In this document: piece by piece, positions 25,240 to 35,224 of the stretch | How the letters are laid out: every line of letters starts with the position of its first letter | Position numbering within the stretch: position 1 is the first letter of the stretch | NCBI GenBank assembly: GCA_030447275.1 | Contig: JAUJPF010000009.1 | Coordinates: forward strand, 35,279 to 99,278 | Origin: Solirubrobacteraceae bacterium | GTDB taxonomy: Bacteria; Actinomycetota; Thermoleophilia; Solirubrobacterales; Solirubrobacteraceae | Reading direction: 5' to 3' | Length of the DNA: 64,000 nucleotides | Translations under genes and position numbers: made by a program | The notes under the pieces: model-generated | The model's input: the letters and a program-made list of their open reading frames with translations, nothing else | What the model was told of the DNA's origin: nothing | Database searches by the model: none

Positions 25240-26616
25240 GTGACGCCGCGCGCGCGCTTCTCGCCGTCGCCGACGGGCCCCTTCCACGTCGGCGGCGCCC
25301 GCACGGCCCTCTTCAACTGGCTCTTCGCCCGCCACGAGGGCGGCGCGTTCTTGCTGCGCAACGAGGACACCGACCGCGCCCGCAGCTCCGACCACTGGCT
25401 CGAGGGGATCCTCGACGGGCTGCGCTGGCTGGGGATGGACTGGGACGAGGAGATCATGCGCCAGTCCGAGCGCAGCGAGGAGCACCTGGCGGCGGCGCGC
25501 CAGCTCGTCGAGGGCGGGCAGGCGTACTGGTGCGACTGCACGCGCGAGGCGATCGAGGCGAGGAAGGGGCCTGGCGGGGGCTACGACGGCTTCTGCCGCG
25601 ACCGCGGCCTCGGCCCCGGCGATGACCGCGCGATCCGCTTCGCGGTGCCGCGCGAGGGCGCGACGACGGTCACCGACGTGCTGCGCGGCACGCCGACGTT
25701 CGAGAACGCGACGATCGACGACTTCGTGATCGTCCGCCGCGGAGACGCCCCGATGTTCGTGCTGGCCAACGTCGTCGACGACGAGTTCCAGCGGATCACC
25801 CACGTCATCCGCGGCGAGGAGCACCTCTCGACGACGCCGAAGTACCTGCTCATCCGGCGCGCGCTCGGGCTCGGTACCGACCCCGCCTTCGCCCACCTGC
25901 CGCTGATCGTCAACGAGCGCCGCGAGAAGCTCTCCAAGCGCCGCGACAAGGTGCAGCTCCTCTCATACCGCGACGAGGGCTACCTGCCCGAGGCGCTGCG
26001 CAACTACCTCGCGCTGCTCGGCTGGGCGCCGCGCGAAGGGGAGGAGATCGCGACGCTCGAGACGATGGTCGAGCAGTTCCGTCTCGAGGACGTCTCGCGG
26101 TCGCCGGCGATGTTCGACGTCAAGAAGCTCAACCACTTCAACGGGCACTACATCCGCGAGCTGGGCGCCGGCGAGTTCGCCGCCGCGGCGCGCCCGTTCG
26201 TCGAGCCCGCCGTCGAGCGCTTCGACCCCGAGCTGTTCACGCAGGTCGCGCCGCTCGCGCAGACGCGCGTCGACCGGCTGGCCGACGTGCCCGAGCTGCT
26301 CGGCTTCCTCTTCTCGGACCGCGTCGAGTTCGACGAGGCGTCGTGGGAGAAGGGCATCGCCAAGAACGAGTGGAGCGCCGACGTGCTGCGCGACGCCGCG
26401 GCCGCGTACGTCGAGGCGGCGTGGGAGACCGAGGCGCTCAAGGACACGACGGTCGCGATCGGCGAGCGCCACGGGCTGAAGCTCGGCAAGGCGCAGGCGC
26501 CGATCCGCGTCGCGGTGACGGGGAGGACGGGCGCCCCCCGCTTGTGCGGGTCGCTCGCGGCCCTGGGCCGCGAGACGACGCTTCAGCGCGTCAACGGCGC
26601 GCTCGAGCGCATCTAG
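25240..26616 (+). CDS. gltX: Glutamyl-tRNA synthetase
   Basis: This 458-residue class I synthetase charges tRNA-Glu (and possibly tRNA-Gln). The HIGH-like motif is PTGPFHVGGARTALFNW (residues 11-27) and the KMSKS-like motif is KLSKRRD from residue 230. A zinc-like WCDCTRE segment and the C-terminal anticodon-binding helical domain are present. It starts at GTG 25240, giving the canonical N-terminus TPRARFSPSPTG. argS follows with no intergenic base. Confidence 0.95.
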   Translation: MTPRARFSPSPTGPFHVGGARTALFNWLFARHEGGAFLLRNEDTDRARSSDHWLEGILDGLRWLGMDWDEEIMRQSERSEEHLAAARQLVEGGQAYWCDCTREAIEARKGPGGGYDGFCRDRGLGPGDDRAIRFAVPREGATTVTDVLRGTPTFENATIDDFVIVRRGDAPMFVLANVVDDEFQRITHVIRGEEHLSTTPKYLLIRRALGLGTDPAFAHLPLIVNERREKLSKRRDKVQLLSYRDEGYLPEALRNYLALLGWAPREGEEIATLETMVEQFRLEDVSRSPAMFDVKKLNHFNGHYIRELGAGEFAAAARPFVEPAVERFDPELFTQVAPLAQTRVDRLADVPELLGFLFSDRVEFDEASWEKGIAKNEWSADVLRDAAAAYVEAAWETEALKDTTVAIGERHGLKLGKAQAPIRVAVTGRTGAPRLCGSLAALGRETTLQRVNGALERI

Positions 26617-28308
26617 GTGGCCGCGCCGCTCGCGTTCCTGACGGAGGCGCTGCGCGACGCGGCCGCTCGGCTCGGCGCGCCCGAGGACTTCGAGGCGGCG
26701 CGGTTCGTGCAGCGCAACCGCGGCGGCGGCGAGCGCGGCGACGTGCAGGTCAACGCCGCGTTCGCGCTGGCGAAGACGCTGCGGCGCAACCCGGCCGAGA
26801 TCGCGGCCGAGCTGGCCGGGGCGATCGACGCGGGCCCGCTGTTCGCGCCGGGCGAGGTGTCGGGCAAGGCGTTCGTGAACTTCCGCCTGCGCGACGAGTG
26901 GCTCGTCGAGCGGCTGGCCGCCGACGTCGCGCTGACCCCCGCGGCCGAGCCGGAGCGCGTCGTCGTCGACTTCTCGAGCCCGAACGTCGCCAAGGAGATG
27001 CACGTCGGCCACCTGCGCTCGACGATCATCGGCGACAGCGTCTGCCGGCACTTCGAGGCCCGCGGGCACAGCGTCGACCGCGTCAGCCACGTGGGCGACT
27101 GGGGGACGCAGTTCGGGATGCTCATCCGCCACCTCGACGACGTCGCCGACCCGAGCACGCTCTCGATCGCCGACCTCGACGCGCTCTACAAGGAGGCCAA
27201 GCGGCGCTTCGACGCCGACGAGGCGTTCCGCGACGAGGCGCGTCAGCGCGTCGTCGACCTCCAAGCCGGCGAGCCGCGGGCGCGCGAGCTGTGGGAGCTC
27301 TTGTGCGAGGGCTCGCGCGCGGAGTTCCACGAGCTGTACGACCAGCTCGGGGTCGACGTGCGCGAGGTCGGCGAGTCGTTCTACCAGCCGCTGCTCGCGG
27401 GCGTGGTCGCCGACCTCGAGGAGCAGGGTCTCGTCGAGGTCTCCGACGGCGCCAAGGTCGTCTTCGTCGAGGGCTTCACGACGCGCGAGGGCACGCCGCT
27501 GCCCCTCATCGTCCAGAAGGCCGACGGCGGCTACAACTACGCCTCGACCGACCTCGCAGCGATCCGCCACCGCGTCGAGCAGGGCTTCGACCGGATCGTC
27601 TACGTCGTCGACCACGGCCAGTCGCAGCACTTCGAGATGGTCTATGCCGTCGCGCGGCGCGCGGGCTGGCTGCCCGACGACGTCGAGGCCGTGCACGTCC
27701 CGTTCGGGCTCGTGCTCGGCGAGGACGGCAAGCGGCTGCGCACGCGCTCCGGGGACTCCGTTGCACTGCGGTCGCTGCTCGACGAGGCCGAGGAGCGCGG
27801 GCGGGCGCTGGCGCACGAGCACGGCGCGCCCGAGGACGTCGGCTCCCACCTCGGCCTGAGCGCGATCCGCTACGCCGAGCTGTCGCACAACCGGATGACG
27901 AACTACGTCTTCTCGTTCGACAAGATGGTGTCGCTCGAGGGCAACACCGCGCCGTACATGCTCTACGCGTACGCGCGGATCCGCGGGATCGTCGACAAGG
28001 CGCGCGGCGCCGACGAGGTCGCCGGCGCCGGCGGCGAGCGCCCGCTCGACGACTCCGAGCGCGCGCTCGCCAAGGTGCTCGCCGACTTCGAGGACGTCGT
28101 CGACCGCGCGACGGCCGAGTACCAGCCGAGCGACGTGTCCGAGTACCTCTTCGCCGTGAGCCAGGAGTTCAACCGCTTCTACGAGCGCTCGCGCGTCGTC
28201 AGCGAGGGGCGCGTCGACCCGCTGCGCCTGCGGCTGTGCGAGGCGACGGCGGGGGCGCTGCGCACCGGGCTCGACCTGCTCGGCGTCCGGGTGCTCGAGC
28301 GGATCTAG
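26617..28308 (+). CDS. argS: Arginyl-tRNA synthetase
   Basis: This 563-residue class I synthetase begins at a GTG directly after the gltX stop, so the two are probably translationally coupled. It has the N-terminal Add1 domain (GDVQVNAAFALAKTL) and the ArgRS signature PNVAKEMHVGHLRSTIIGD with HVGH at 129-132. It also has GGYNYASTDLAAIRHR, VHVPFGLVLGEDGKRLRTRSG (no canonical KMSKS, usual for ArgRS) and a DALR anticodon-binding domain (NTAPYMLYAYARIRGI). Length is typical. Confidence 0.95.
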   Translation: MAAPLAFLTEALRDAAARLGAPEDFEAARFVQRNRGGGERGDVQVNAAFALAKTLRRNPAEIAAELAGAIDAGPLFAPGEVSGKAFVNFRLRDEWLVERLAADVALTPAAEPERVVVDFSSPNVAKEMHVGHLRSTIIGDSVCRHFEARGHSVDRVSHVGDWGTQFGMLIRHLDDVADPSTLSIADLDALYKEAKRRFDADEAFRDEARQRVVDLQAGEPRARELWELLCEGSRAEFHELYDQLGVDVREVGESFYQPLLAGVVADLEEQGLVEVSDGAKVVFVEGFTTREGTPLPLIVQKADGGYNYASTDLAAIRHRVEQGFDRIVYVVDHGQSQHFEMVYAVARRAGWLPDDVEAVHVPFGLVLGEDGKRLRTRSGDSVALRSLLDEAEERGRALAHEHGAPEDVGSHLGLSAIRYAELSHNRMTNYVFSFDKMVSLEGNTAPYMLYAYARIRGIVDKARGADEVAGAGGERPLDDSERALAKVLADFEDVVDRATAEYQPSDVSEYLFAVSQEFNRFYERSRVVSEGRVDPLRLRLCEATAGALRTGLDLLGVRVLERI

Positions 28309-28410
28309 ACAGCGGGATCAAAGCCCGCCCGAGGACTTTGGACAACGGGACAAGGACGTGGCCCCACCCCGCCGTGAGACTGGCCCGCGGATTCCAAGCG
28401 CCTCGGGAGC

Positions 28411-28776
28411 GTGACAAGAAACGTGAAGCTCGTCATCGGCATCGTCCGGCCGGAGAAGGCCAACGACGTCCTGCAAAGCCTGTACCGCGCCGACGTGCGC
28501 GGGATCTCGCTCAGCCGCGTGCAGGGGCACGGCGGCGAGCTCGACCGCGTCGAGACCTATCGCGGCACCACCGTGAAGATGGCGCTCGCCGAGAAGGTCC
28601 GGTTCGAGATCGCGGTCTCCGAGCCGTTCGTCGAGCCGACGATCCAGGCGCTCTGCGAGGGCGGCCGGACCGGCGAGGTCGGCGACGGCAAGATCTTCGT
28701 CGTCCCGCTCGAGCGCGTCGTGCGCATCCGGACGGGCGAGACCGACGACACGGCGGTCACGCCGGTGCAGGCATGA
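28411..28776 (+). CDS. glnK: P-II family nitrogen regulatory protein
   Basis: This is a P-II signal protein that controls the adjacent ammonium channel. It has the ferredoxin-like fold with GIVRPEKANDVL, the T-loop region around VETYRGTTVKMAL, and the conserved GRTGEVGDGKIFVVPLE, which binds ATP/2-oxoglutarate. The usual uridylylated Tyr51 (in AEYxV) is replaced (TTVK), while Tyr46 of YRG remains. The GTG at 28411 gives 121 residues; GTG 28423 matches the family N-terminus better. The stop overlaps amt by ATGA. Confidence 0.9.
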   Translation: MTRNVKLVIGIVRPEKANDVLQSLYRADVRGISLSRVQGHGGELDRVETYRGTTVKMALAEKVRFEIAVSEPFVEPTIQALCEGGRTGEVGDGKIFVVPLERVVRIRTGETDDTAVTPVQA

Positions 28777-30062
28777 ACGTCGACACCGGCGACACCGCGT
28801 GGATGCTGGCGGCCACCGCGCTCGTCCTGCTCATGACGCCCGCGCTCGGGCTCTTCTACGCGGGCCTCGTGCGCGGCAAGAACACGCTGAACACGTTCAT
28901 GATGTGCCTCGCCGCGATCGGCGTCGCGACGCTGACGTGGGCGCTCGTCGGCTACTCGCTCGCCTTCGACGAGGGCAACGGGTTCATCGGCGGCCTCGAC
29001 CACGCGCTCCTGCGCGACGTCACGTTCGAGCCGCGCGACGAGAGCTCGACGATCCCGCACCTGCTGTTCATGGCCTTCCAGGCGACGTTCTGCATCATCA
29101 CCGTCGCGCTGATCGCGGGCGCGGTCGTCGAGCGGATGCGCTTCGGCGCGTTCCTGCTCTTCGCGGGCCTGTGGTCGGTCGTGGTGTACGCCGTGCTCGC
29201 GCACTGGGCGTTCGGCGGCGGCTGGCTGATCGAGAACGGGACGCTCGACTTCGCCGGCGGCGTCCCCGTCGAGATGGGCTCGGGCTTCTCGGCGCTCGCC
29301 GCCGCGCTCGTGGTCGGCGCGCGCAAGGACTACGGGCGCCAGGCGCTGCTCCCGCACAACGCCGTCTACGTGCTCCTCGGCGCCGGCCTGCTGTGGTTCG
29401 GCTGGTTCGGCTTCAACGGCGGCAGCGGGTTCGGCACCGGCAACGCGAGCATCCTCGCCTTCGTCAACACGCTGCTGTGCCCGGCGGCGACGCTCGTCGT
29501 GTGGATCGTGCTCGACCTCATCCGCGGCCGGCAGGCGACCGCGATCGGCGCCGCCACCGCGATCATCGTCGGCTGCGTCCTGATCACGCCGGCCGGCGGC
29601 TTCATCAGCCCTGGGTGGGCGATCGCGCTCGGCGCGCTCGGCACGCTGCCGAGCTACGCGGTGATCCAGTGGCGCCCGCGCACGCGGGTCGACGAGACCC
29701 TCGACGTCCTCGCCGCGCACGGCACGGCGGGCCTGACCGGCATCCTGTTCACCGGCTTCGTCGCGCAGCAGTCGTGGAACGGGGTCGCCGACGGCCTCTT
29801 CTACGGCGACGCGAGCACGCTGCTGTGGCAGGCGATCGCCGCGCTGGTGACGCCGGCCTACGCGTTCATCGCGACGTTCGCGCTGCTGAAGCTCGTCGCC
29901 GCAATCATGCCGCTGCGCGCGGGCGACCACGAGCAGGCAATCGGGATGGACGTCCTCGAGCACGGCGAGGAGGCCTACGCCAGCGGCGAGGGCGCGATCC
30001 TCATCGAGCCCGACGGCGTGCGCGCGGGCGACCGCGGGATGCTGGTGGCGGATCCCGTGTAG
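28773..30062 (+). CDS. amt: Ammonium transporter (Amt/MEP/Rh family)
   Basis: This 429-residue channel has about 11 membrane segments. Landmarks are LGLFYAGLVRGKNTLNTFMM in TM1, FMAFQATFCIITVALIAGA with the Phe gate, LPHNAVYVLLGAGLLWFGWF with the first pore His, and DVLAAHGTAGLTGILFTGF with the second pore His. It transports ammonium across the cytoplasmic membrane and is normally blocked by GlnK. It is coupled to the P-II gene by a 4-nt overlap. Confidence 0.95.
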   Translation: MNVDTGDTAWMLAATALVLLMTPALGLFYAGLVRGKNTLNTFMMCLAAIGVATLTWALVGYSLAFDEGNGFIGGLDHALLRDVTFEPRDESSTIPHLLFMAFQATFCIITVALIAGAVVERMRFGAFLLFAGLWSVVVYAVLAHWAFGGGWLIENGTLDFAGGVPVEMGSGFSALAAALVVGARKDYGRQALLPHNAVYVLLGAGLLWFGWFGFNGGSGFGTGNASILAFVNTLLCPAATLVVWIVLDLIRGRQATAIGAATAIIVGCVLITPAGGFISPGWAIALGALGTLPSYAVIQWRPRTRVDETLDVLAAHGTAGLTGILFTGFVAQQSWNGVADGLFYGDASTLLWQAIAALVTPAYAFIATFALLKLVAAIMPLRAGDHEQAIGMDVLEHGEEAYASGEGAILIEPDGVRAGDRGMLVADPV

Positions 30063-30086
30063 GAGCGCGCTACCGTCGGCACGGCG

Positions 30087-30923
30087 ATGAGGCTCGCGCT
30101 CTTCACCGTGCTCGTCACGCTCGCGCTGCCGGCGGCGGCAGCGGCGCAGGTCGCCGTGCCGCCGGTGCTCGTGCCCGAGCGCCCGCCGCCGTCGGAGACG
30201 GAGAGCGAGCCGCGGCCGGAGCCGAAGCCCGATCCGCCCCCGGCCTCCGAGCCGCGGGCCGAGCCGGCGAAGCCGCCCGCGCCGTCGCGCACGCGGCTGT
30301 CGGACGAGCGCCGGCGGTCGACGTGGGCGTACGTCGTGCGGCGCGCGGTCGCGCGGGCGGCGCCGCGGCCCGCGGGGCGCGCGGTCCATCGCCTCGGGCT
30401 CGTCACGCCGGACGGCACCGCCGAGGTCGTGCTCGCGCTGGAGGAGCGGCGCCTGCGCGACGGCAGCGTGTGGGTGCGGGTGCGGCTGCCGATGCGGCCC
30501 AACAACACGACGGGCTGGGTGCGCCGGCGCGCGCTCGGGCGCTACCGGCTCGTGCGCACGTTCCTGCGCGTCGATCGCCGCCGCCTGACCGCGACGCTGT
30601 ACCGCCGCGGGCGGGTCGTGTGGAAGGCGCCGATCGGCGTCGGCGAGCCGCAGTGGCCGACGCCGCGCGGGCGCTTCTACGTCCGCGAGCGGCTGATCCC
30701 CACCGAGCCCGACGGCCTGTACGGCGTCTTCGCGTTCGGCCTGAGCGCGTACTCGGAGACGCTGACCGACTGGCCCGGCGGCGGCATGATCGGCATCCAC
30801 GGGACGAACCAGCCCGAGCTGCTCCCCGGGCGCGTGTCGCACGGCTGCGTCCGCGTGGCCAACGCGCGGATCGCGCGGCTGCGGCGGCTGATGGGCCTCG
30901 GGACGCCGGTCCAGGTCGTCTGA
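30087..30923 (+). CDS. L,D-transpeptidase (YkuD), Pro/Glu-rich linker
   Basis: This secreted 278-residue protein has a signal peptide (LALFTVLVTLALPAAAAAQ) and then a Pro/Glu-rich low-complexity linker of about 60 residues. An SH3-like region (WVRVRLPMRPNNTTGWVRR) precedes the YkuD domain. That domain has MIGIHGTNQPELL and VSHGCVRVANARI with catalytic Cys254. The enzyme cross-links peptidoglycan outside the membrane. The gene ends one base before the convergent PHP gene, the two stops lying in a TGATCA. Confidence 0.9.
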   Translation: MRLALFTVLVTLALPAAAAAQVAVPPVLVPERPPPSETESEPRPEPKPDPPPASEPRAEPAKPPAPSRTRLSDERRRSTWAYVVRRAVARAAPRPAGRAVHRLGLVTPDGTAEVVLALEERRLRDGSVWVRVRLPMRPNNTTGWVRRRALGRYRLVRTFLRVDRRRLTATLYRRGRVVWKAPIGVGEPQWPTPRGRFYVRERLIPTEPDGLYGVFAFGLSAYSETLTDWPGGGMIGIHGTNQPELLPGRVSHGCVRVANARIARLRRLMGLGTPVQVV

Positions 30924-32447
30924 TCAGCCGGCGAGCCGCGGCGCCACCCGGCGCGCGGCGCGGCCGCAGACGGCGAACCGGGTCCGCAGCGTGCGTGGCG
31001 GCGTGGCGCTCGACGGCACGAACGTCACGCGCGCGGTCACGCGGTGCGGGCCGGGCCGCAGCCCACGCGGGCGGACGCGGACGGAGATGCGGTCGCCGCG
31101 CCGGCGCGCGCCGAGCAGGCGCCGCCCGTCGAGCGTGAACGTGGCGCTGTGGATCGCGCGGCCGCTGACGCTGAGCGCGAACGGCCGGCGGCGGCAGCCA
31201 CGGCGGAGCGCCCGCAGCCGCGCGGTCCCGCGCAGCGCGACGGGTTGATCCAGTGGCGCCGTCACCGAGGCCGGCGCACGGAGGTAGAGCGCCGAGGTCA
31301 TCGCCAGGATCAGCAGCTGGTTGCGGCAGTAGGTGGTCTCCGAGCCGAAGGCGTCGTCGCACACGACGCCGCGCTCGGCGGCGAGGTCCGGGTCGAACAG
31401 CTCCGCGCGCACCCACGTCGCCGTCTCCGGCAGGCGCAGCCGGTGCTCGAAGCGCGCACCCGCGACCGGCACCGGCTCGATCGCCTGGCGCCCGCCGTCG
31501 GTGATCACCCGCAGCAGCGATCCCGTCGCCCCGGTCGCCGTCACGCGCAGCTCGGACCCCGGCGCGACGGTGTCGCCCTCCATCGCCTCGAAGCCTCCGT
31601 CCCCGTCGCCGTCGCCCTCGAGGTGGAGGGTCGGCCCGCCGTATCCCGGCGGCTGGTGCGAGATCGACGTCCGCCCGCGGCGCAGCCCCTCGAGCACCCC
31701 GGCCACGCTGCGCTCCTCGGCGTAGACCCAGGTCGTCGGCTGGCCGACGCCCTGCACAGCGGTCGTCGAGACGAAGTGGTTGTCGCTGCCGCCGGTGGGG
31801 GCGACGCGCGCGCCGCGGTCGAGCGACGACTCCCAGTAGCGCACGGCGTCGTCGTTCGAGGACGCCGAGGGCAGCGGCGGCTGATACAGGCGTGAGATGT
31901 TCCAGACCTCGATCGTCTCGGGTGGGACCTCGAAGCCGTACTTCCAGTCGACGTCGTCCGGGAACTCGGTCGAGCCCTCCGCCGGGTGGTTGACCTGGAA
32001 GACGCCGCCGTCGGCGCGCAGCTCCTCGGCCACGCGCCGGACCTCGCGCGCCGAGCTGTCGCCGTTGTCGTACAGCCGCACCGCGCCCAGCATCTGCGCG
32101 TGGCCCTTGAGCGAGTTCTCGTAGCCGGGGACGCCGAGCAGCCCGTTCGTCCCGAACCCTGGATCGGTGTGCGAGCGCACGTCGTTGTGGTCGGTGATGG
32201 CCAGGAAGTCGAGGCGCCGGCTCGCGCCGATCGCGAACTGGCTGCCGACGGAGTGCCCGAGCGCGAACGCGTCGTCCGGGCCGGTGTTGTCGTCGGACGG
32301 GCCGCCGTAGGAGTCGTGCGAGTACGTCGTGTGGACGTGCAGGTCGCCGGCCAGCCAGCTCCCGGCGGCGTGGCCCGTGGCGGGAGCGGCGAGCGCGATC
32401 GCCACGGCGGCCGCGGCGGCGCGCAGCGCGGTCGGGCGGCGGCTCAC
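30924..32447 (-). CDS. Secreted PHP-domain phosphoesterase (CehA/McbA-like)
   Basis: This 507-residue protein starts at GTG 32447, overlapping the upstream stop (GTGA), and has a signal peptide ending near GHAAG. The PHP domain shows metal-binding motifs: GDLHVHTTYSHDS, DFLAITDHNDV, QVNHPAEGS and PTGGSDNHFV. A beta-rich Arg-rich domain follows at the C-terminus, probably wall- or polysaccharide-contacting. CehA/McbA relatives hydrolyse phosphate or carbamate esters. It is downstream of a ceramidase-like gene in the same operon. The substrate is unknown. Confidence 0.82.
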   Translation of the reverse strand: MSRRPTALRAAAAAVAIALAAPATGHAAGSWLAGDLHVHTTYSHDSYGGPSDDNTGPDDAFALGHSVGSQFAIGASRRLDFLAITDHNDVRSHTDPGFGTNGLLGVPGYENSLKGHAQMLGAVRLYDNGDSSAREVRRVAEELRADGGVFQVNHPAEGSTEFPDDVDWKYGFEVPPETIEVWNISRLYQPPLPSASSNDDAVRYWESSLDRGARVAPTGGSDNHFVSTTAVQGVGQPTTWVYAEERSVAGVLEGLRRGRTSISHQPPGYGGPTLHLEGDGDGDGGFEAMEGDTVAPGSELRVTATGATGSLLRVITDGGRQAIEPVPVAGARFEHRLRLPETATWVRAELFDPDLAAERGVVCDDAFGSETTYCRNQLLILAMTSALYLRAPASVTAPLDQPVALRGTARLRALRRGCRRRPFALSVSGRAIHSATFTLDGRRLLGARRRGDRISVRVRPRGLRPGPHRVTARVTFVPSSATPPRTLRTRFAVCGRAARRVAPRLAG

Positions 32448-35163
32448 CGGCCGGTGTTGCCGCACCGGTCGCGCACCTCGACGACGCTCGCGGTCGCGCC
32501 GGCGGGGACGGTCGCGGAGAAGGTCCCCGCGCCGTCGGGGACCGCGCGGACGCGCTCGGCCGCCCGCCCCGGAGCGCGGACCTCGAGCGTGACGTGCCCG
32601 GTGCGGACGCGGCGCGGCAGCGCGAGCAGCGCCTCCTTGCCGGGGTCGGGGTAGAGCGCGCGCACCGAGACCCGCGTCCCGGCCACGACCGGCGGGTCGG
32701 CGGCCAGCGTCGTGAGCGGTTCGACGCGGAACGCCCGCGACGTCACCTCGTAAGGCGCCGGCCCCGAGCCCTGGTCGGCGCGCCCCGTCGCACGGAAGCG
32801 GTAGACGCCCTCCGGCGAGCACTCGTCGAACTGGAAGCGCTCGGTCCAGACGTTCTGGTCGTCGCGCTCGACGGTGTCCTCGAACGCGTCGTCGGTGGCC
32901 ACCGTCGCGAAGCCGCCACCGTCGCCGCGGCGCTGGAGCGCGACGAGCGTCTCGCCGCGCGGCGCGTCGACCTGCGGATTGCCGCCGCGCCAGCGGAAGT
33001 TCGCGCGGTCGAAGCGCGCCACGACCGGCTCGGGCTCGGCGACGACGGCGCCGGCGCCGGGCGTCGGCTGGGGCGCCACGAACGGCACCTGCGGCAGCAG
33101 CGGCTCCTCCGGCTCGTCGGCACTCGGCGGCGGTGGGCCGCCGAAGAGCGCCCCACCGAGCGCGGCGGCGAGGTCGCGCATGCGCGGGCCCTGGCGGCGG
33201 CCCCACAGCGTGAAGCTCCCCTCGTAGTAGCAGGCGTCGTACTCCTCGGGTGTCGAGGTGTAGGACTGATAGGCGTCCGTCAGCCCGACGATCGCCACGC
33301 GGTCCAGCCCGCCGCCCGTGGCGGAGCGGACGGCGTCGCCGATCCGCCGACCCATCTGCGTGGTGATCTCCGACGCGAACGCAGCCAGCCCGAGCGATCC
33401 GATCCGCCAGACCGAGACGGGGCCGGTGTCGGGGACGAGCCCGGCCCCGGCGAGGCCGGGGAACTTCCGTCCCTGCCCCGGGCCTGCGAAGTCGTCGGCG
33501 GGGGCGCAGAAGCCGTCCCGCACGATGCCGGCGCCGAGCACGGCGACCGGCCCGACCGGCTCGCCCTCCGACGGCGTGCCGTCGAAGCGCAGGAAGACCC
33601 GGCGGCTGTCGAGCGCGATGCTCCCCTGCATCCGCGCGCCGGCATCCTCCCACGCGCGCAGGACACCGCGCGCGACGCGCCCGCCGGCGAGGTGCGCCTT
33701 GCCGAAGCTCGAGGCCACGTACTGGAACGGGTCCTTCGGCGTGTCCTGGCTCGCGCGCGCCGTGGGCCCGACGGGCGGGTCGCCGATGTCGTCGCCGGGC
33801 AGGTCCGGGTCGCCGTTCGGCGAGACGTCGCCCTCCGCGGAGTTCGTCCACACGTTGACGACCTCGCCGGTCGCGGGCGCGCCGCGCGAGGCCGCATCGC
33901 GCTCGATCGCCCTCTCGACGATGCGCTCGGTGAAGCCGGCGTTGTCGCCCGAGAACAGCAGGTTCTCGTCGCCGAACGAGGTCTCGTGGATGGCGAAGTT
34001 CGACCACACGCCGAGCGGCCGCCCGTCGGCGGTGTCGACGCGGACGACGTGCAGCGTCGGCTCGATGGACGCCGCCTTGCGCGCGGCCTCGTCCTGCGGG
34101 ACGTCGGGGTTGCGGGCGAATGGCACGAGACGGCGGTTGCGCGACGCGTTGCGGACCTCGGTCGACCCGATGCCGACGAGCGCGGGGACCAGACGGTCGT
34201 TCGCGGCGCGGATCGCCTCGGCGATCCCGTCGGCGGTGATGTTGAAGACGCGCGCGCGAAGAGGTCGCCGCCGAGCGCCGCGTAGCCCTGGTTGCCGCCG
34301 GGCCAGATCGGGCCGGTGGAGGAGTGCGTGTGCGTGGCCGAGATGAGGACGCGGTCGGCGCGCAGGCCGGTGCCGGCGACGCGCTGGAGGACCGCCTGGG
34401 TCATCGCGTACGGGATGCCGCCGAGGTCGACCTGCACGAGCGCGAACTTCCCCGCCGCCGTCTCGAGCACGAGCGCCCGCGCCTTCACCCGCGTGTGGAT
34501 CCCGCGGCTCGCGACGAACGTCTTCGCGTACAGGCCGGAGTCGGGGTCGGCGACGACCTGGAGGCCGAGGTTCGGCGCGTTCTCGGGGTTGGCGATGCCG
34601 GAGCGCGCGGTGTAGGCGAACATCGGCGTGCCGATCGGCGGCGTGAGGTCGGCCGACGCCGCGGCGCGGATCTCCGTCGCGACCGGGTCGGGCGCGCGGC
34701 AGGCGGCGAGGTCGCGGCGCAGGGTGCGCCGCGCGCGGACGGTCGCGCCGGCCAGCGCCGGGTTGCGCCGCGGCGGGCCCTGGAGGCGGGTCGAGCGGGC
34801 GACCACCGCCAGGCGGGTGAGCCGGCAGTTCCGGATCGCGCGCCGGCCCGCGCGCGTCAAGCGGAGCCTCACCGTGCGCGTGCCGCTCAGCCTGACGGTG
34901 CGCTGGCGCGCGAGGCGGACGGTCGGGGAACCCATGGACCGCACGGACGCCGTGAGGACGACGCGCGCGCGGCGGCGGCTCGTCACCCGGACGCGCAGCG
35001 TGCGGCGGTCCAGCAGCGCCGACTGGCCCGCGTCGAGGATCCGGACGGAGAGCGGCGCCGCGGCGGCGCGGGCGCCCTCGGTTGCCCGGGCCGCGGCGCC
35101 GGCCGTCGCGGCGAGCGCGAGGGCGGCCACGACCGCGGCGAGCGCAGCCCCGGCGACACGCAT
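32444..35163 (-). pseudogene. Secreted ceramidase-like hydrolase, frameshifted
   Basis: From ATG 35163 a signal peptide (ALAAVVAALALAATAGAAAR) is followed by an Arg/Val-rich beta domain. The N-terminal half of a neutral/alkaline ceramidase-type domain comes next: DLTPPIGTPMF, TRVKARALVLE and VLISATHTHSSTGPIWPG with zinc His. The frame breaks at about 34255 inside an alternating GC run (TTCGCGCGCGCG on the coding strand) and continues at once as FNITADGIAEAIRAAN to stop 32444. Two extra bases or one missing base there would repair it. The protein then has NFAIHETSFGDENLLFSGDN and a beta-sandwich tail. It is a recent lesion or an assembly error. Confidence 0.8.
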
Positions 35164-35224
35164 CCCAGTCACGGGGCGGGACCCTAGACCTCGCGCCGGG
35201 CGGGCGGCGCAGTCGGTCAGCCCG

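Noticed and set aside
26343..28772. Long plus-strand frame running into amt
   Set aside because: Upstream of ATG 28773 it is an out-of-frame reading of gltX/argS; only the amt part is protein-like.
30087..30300. Pro/Glu repeat region as a separate gene or repeat element
   Set aside because: It is the low-complexity linker of the L,D-transpeptidase, in frame with its signal peptide and catalytic domain.
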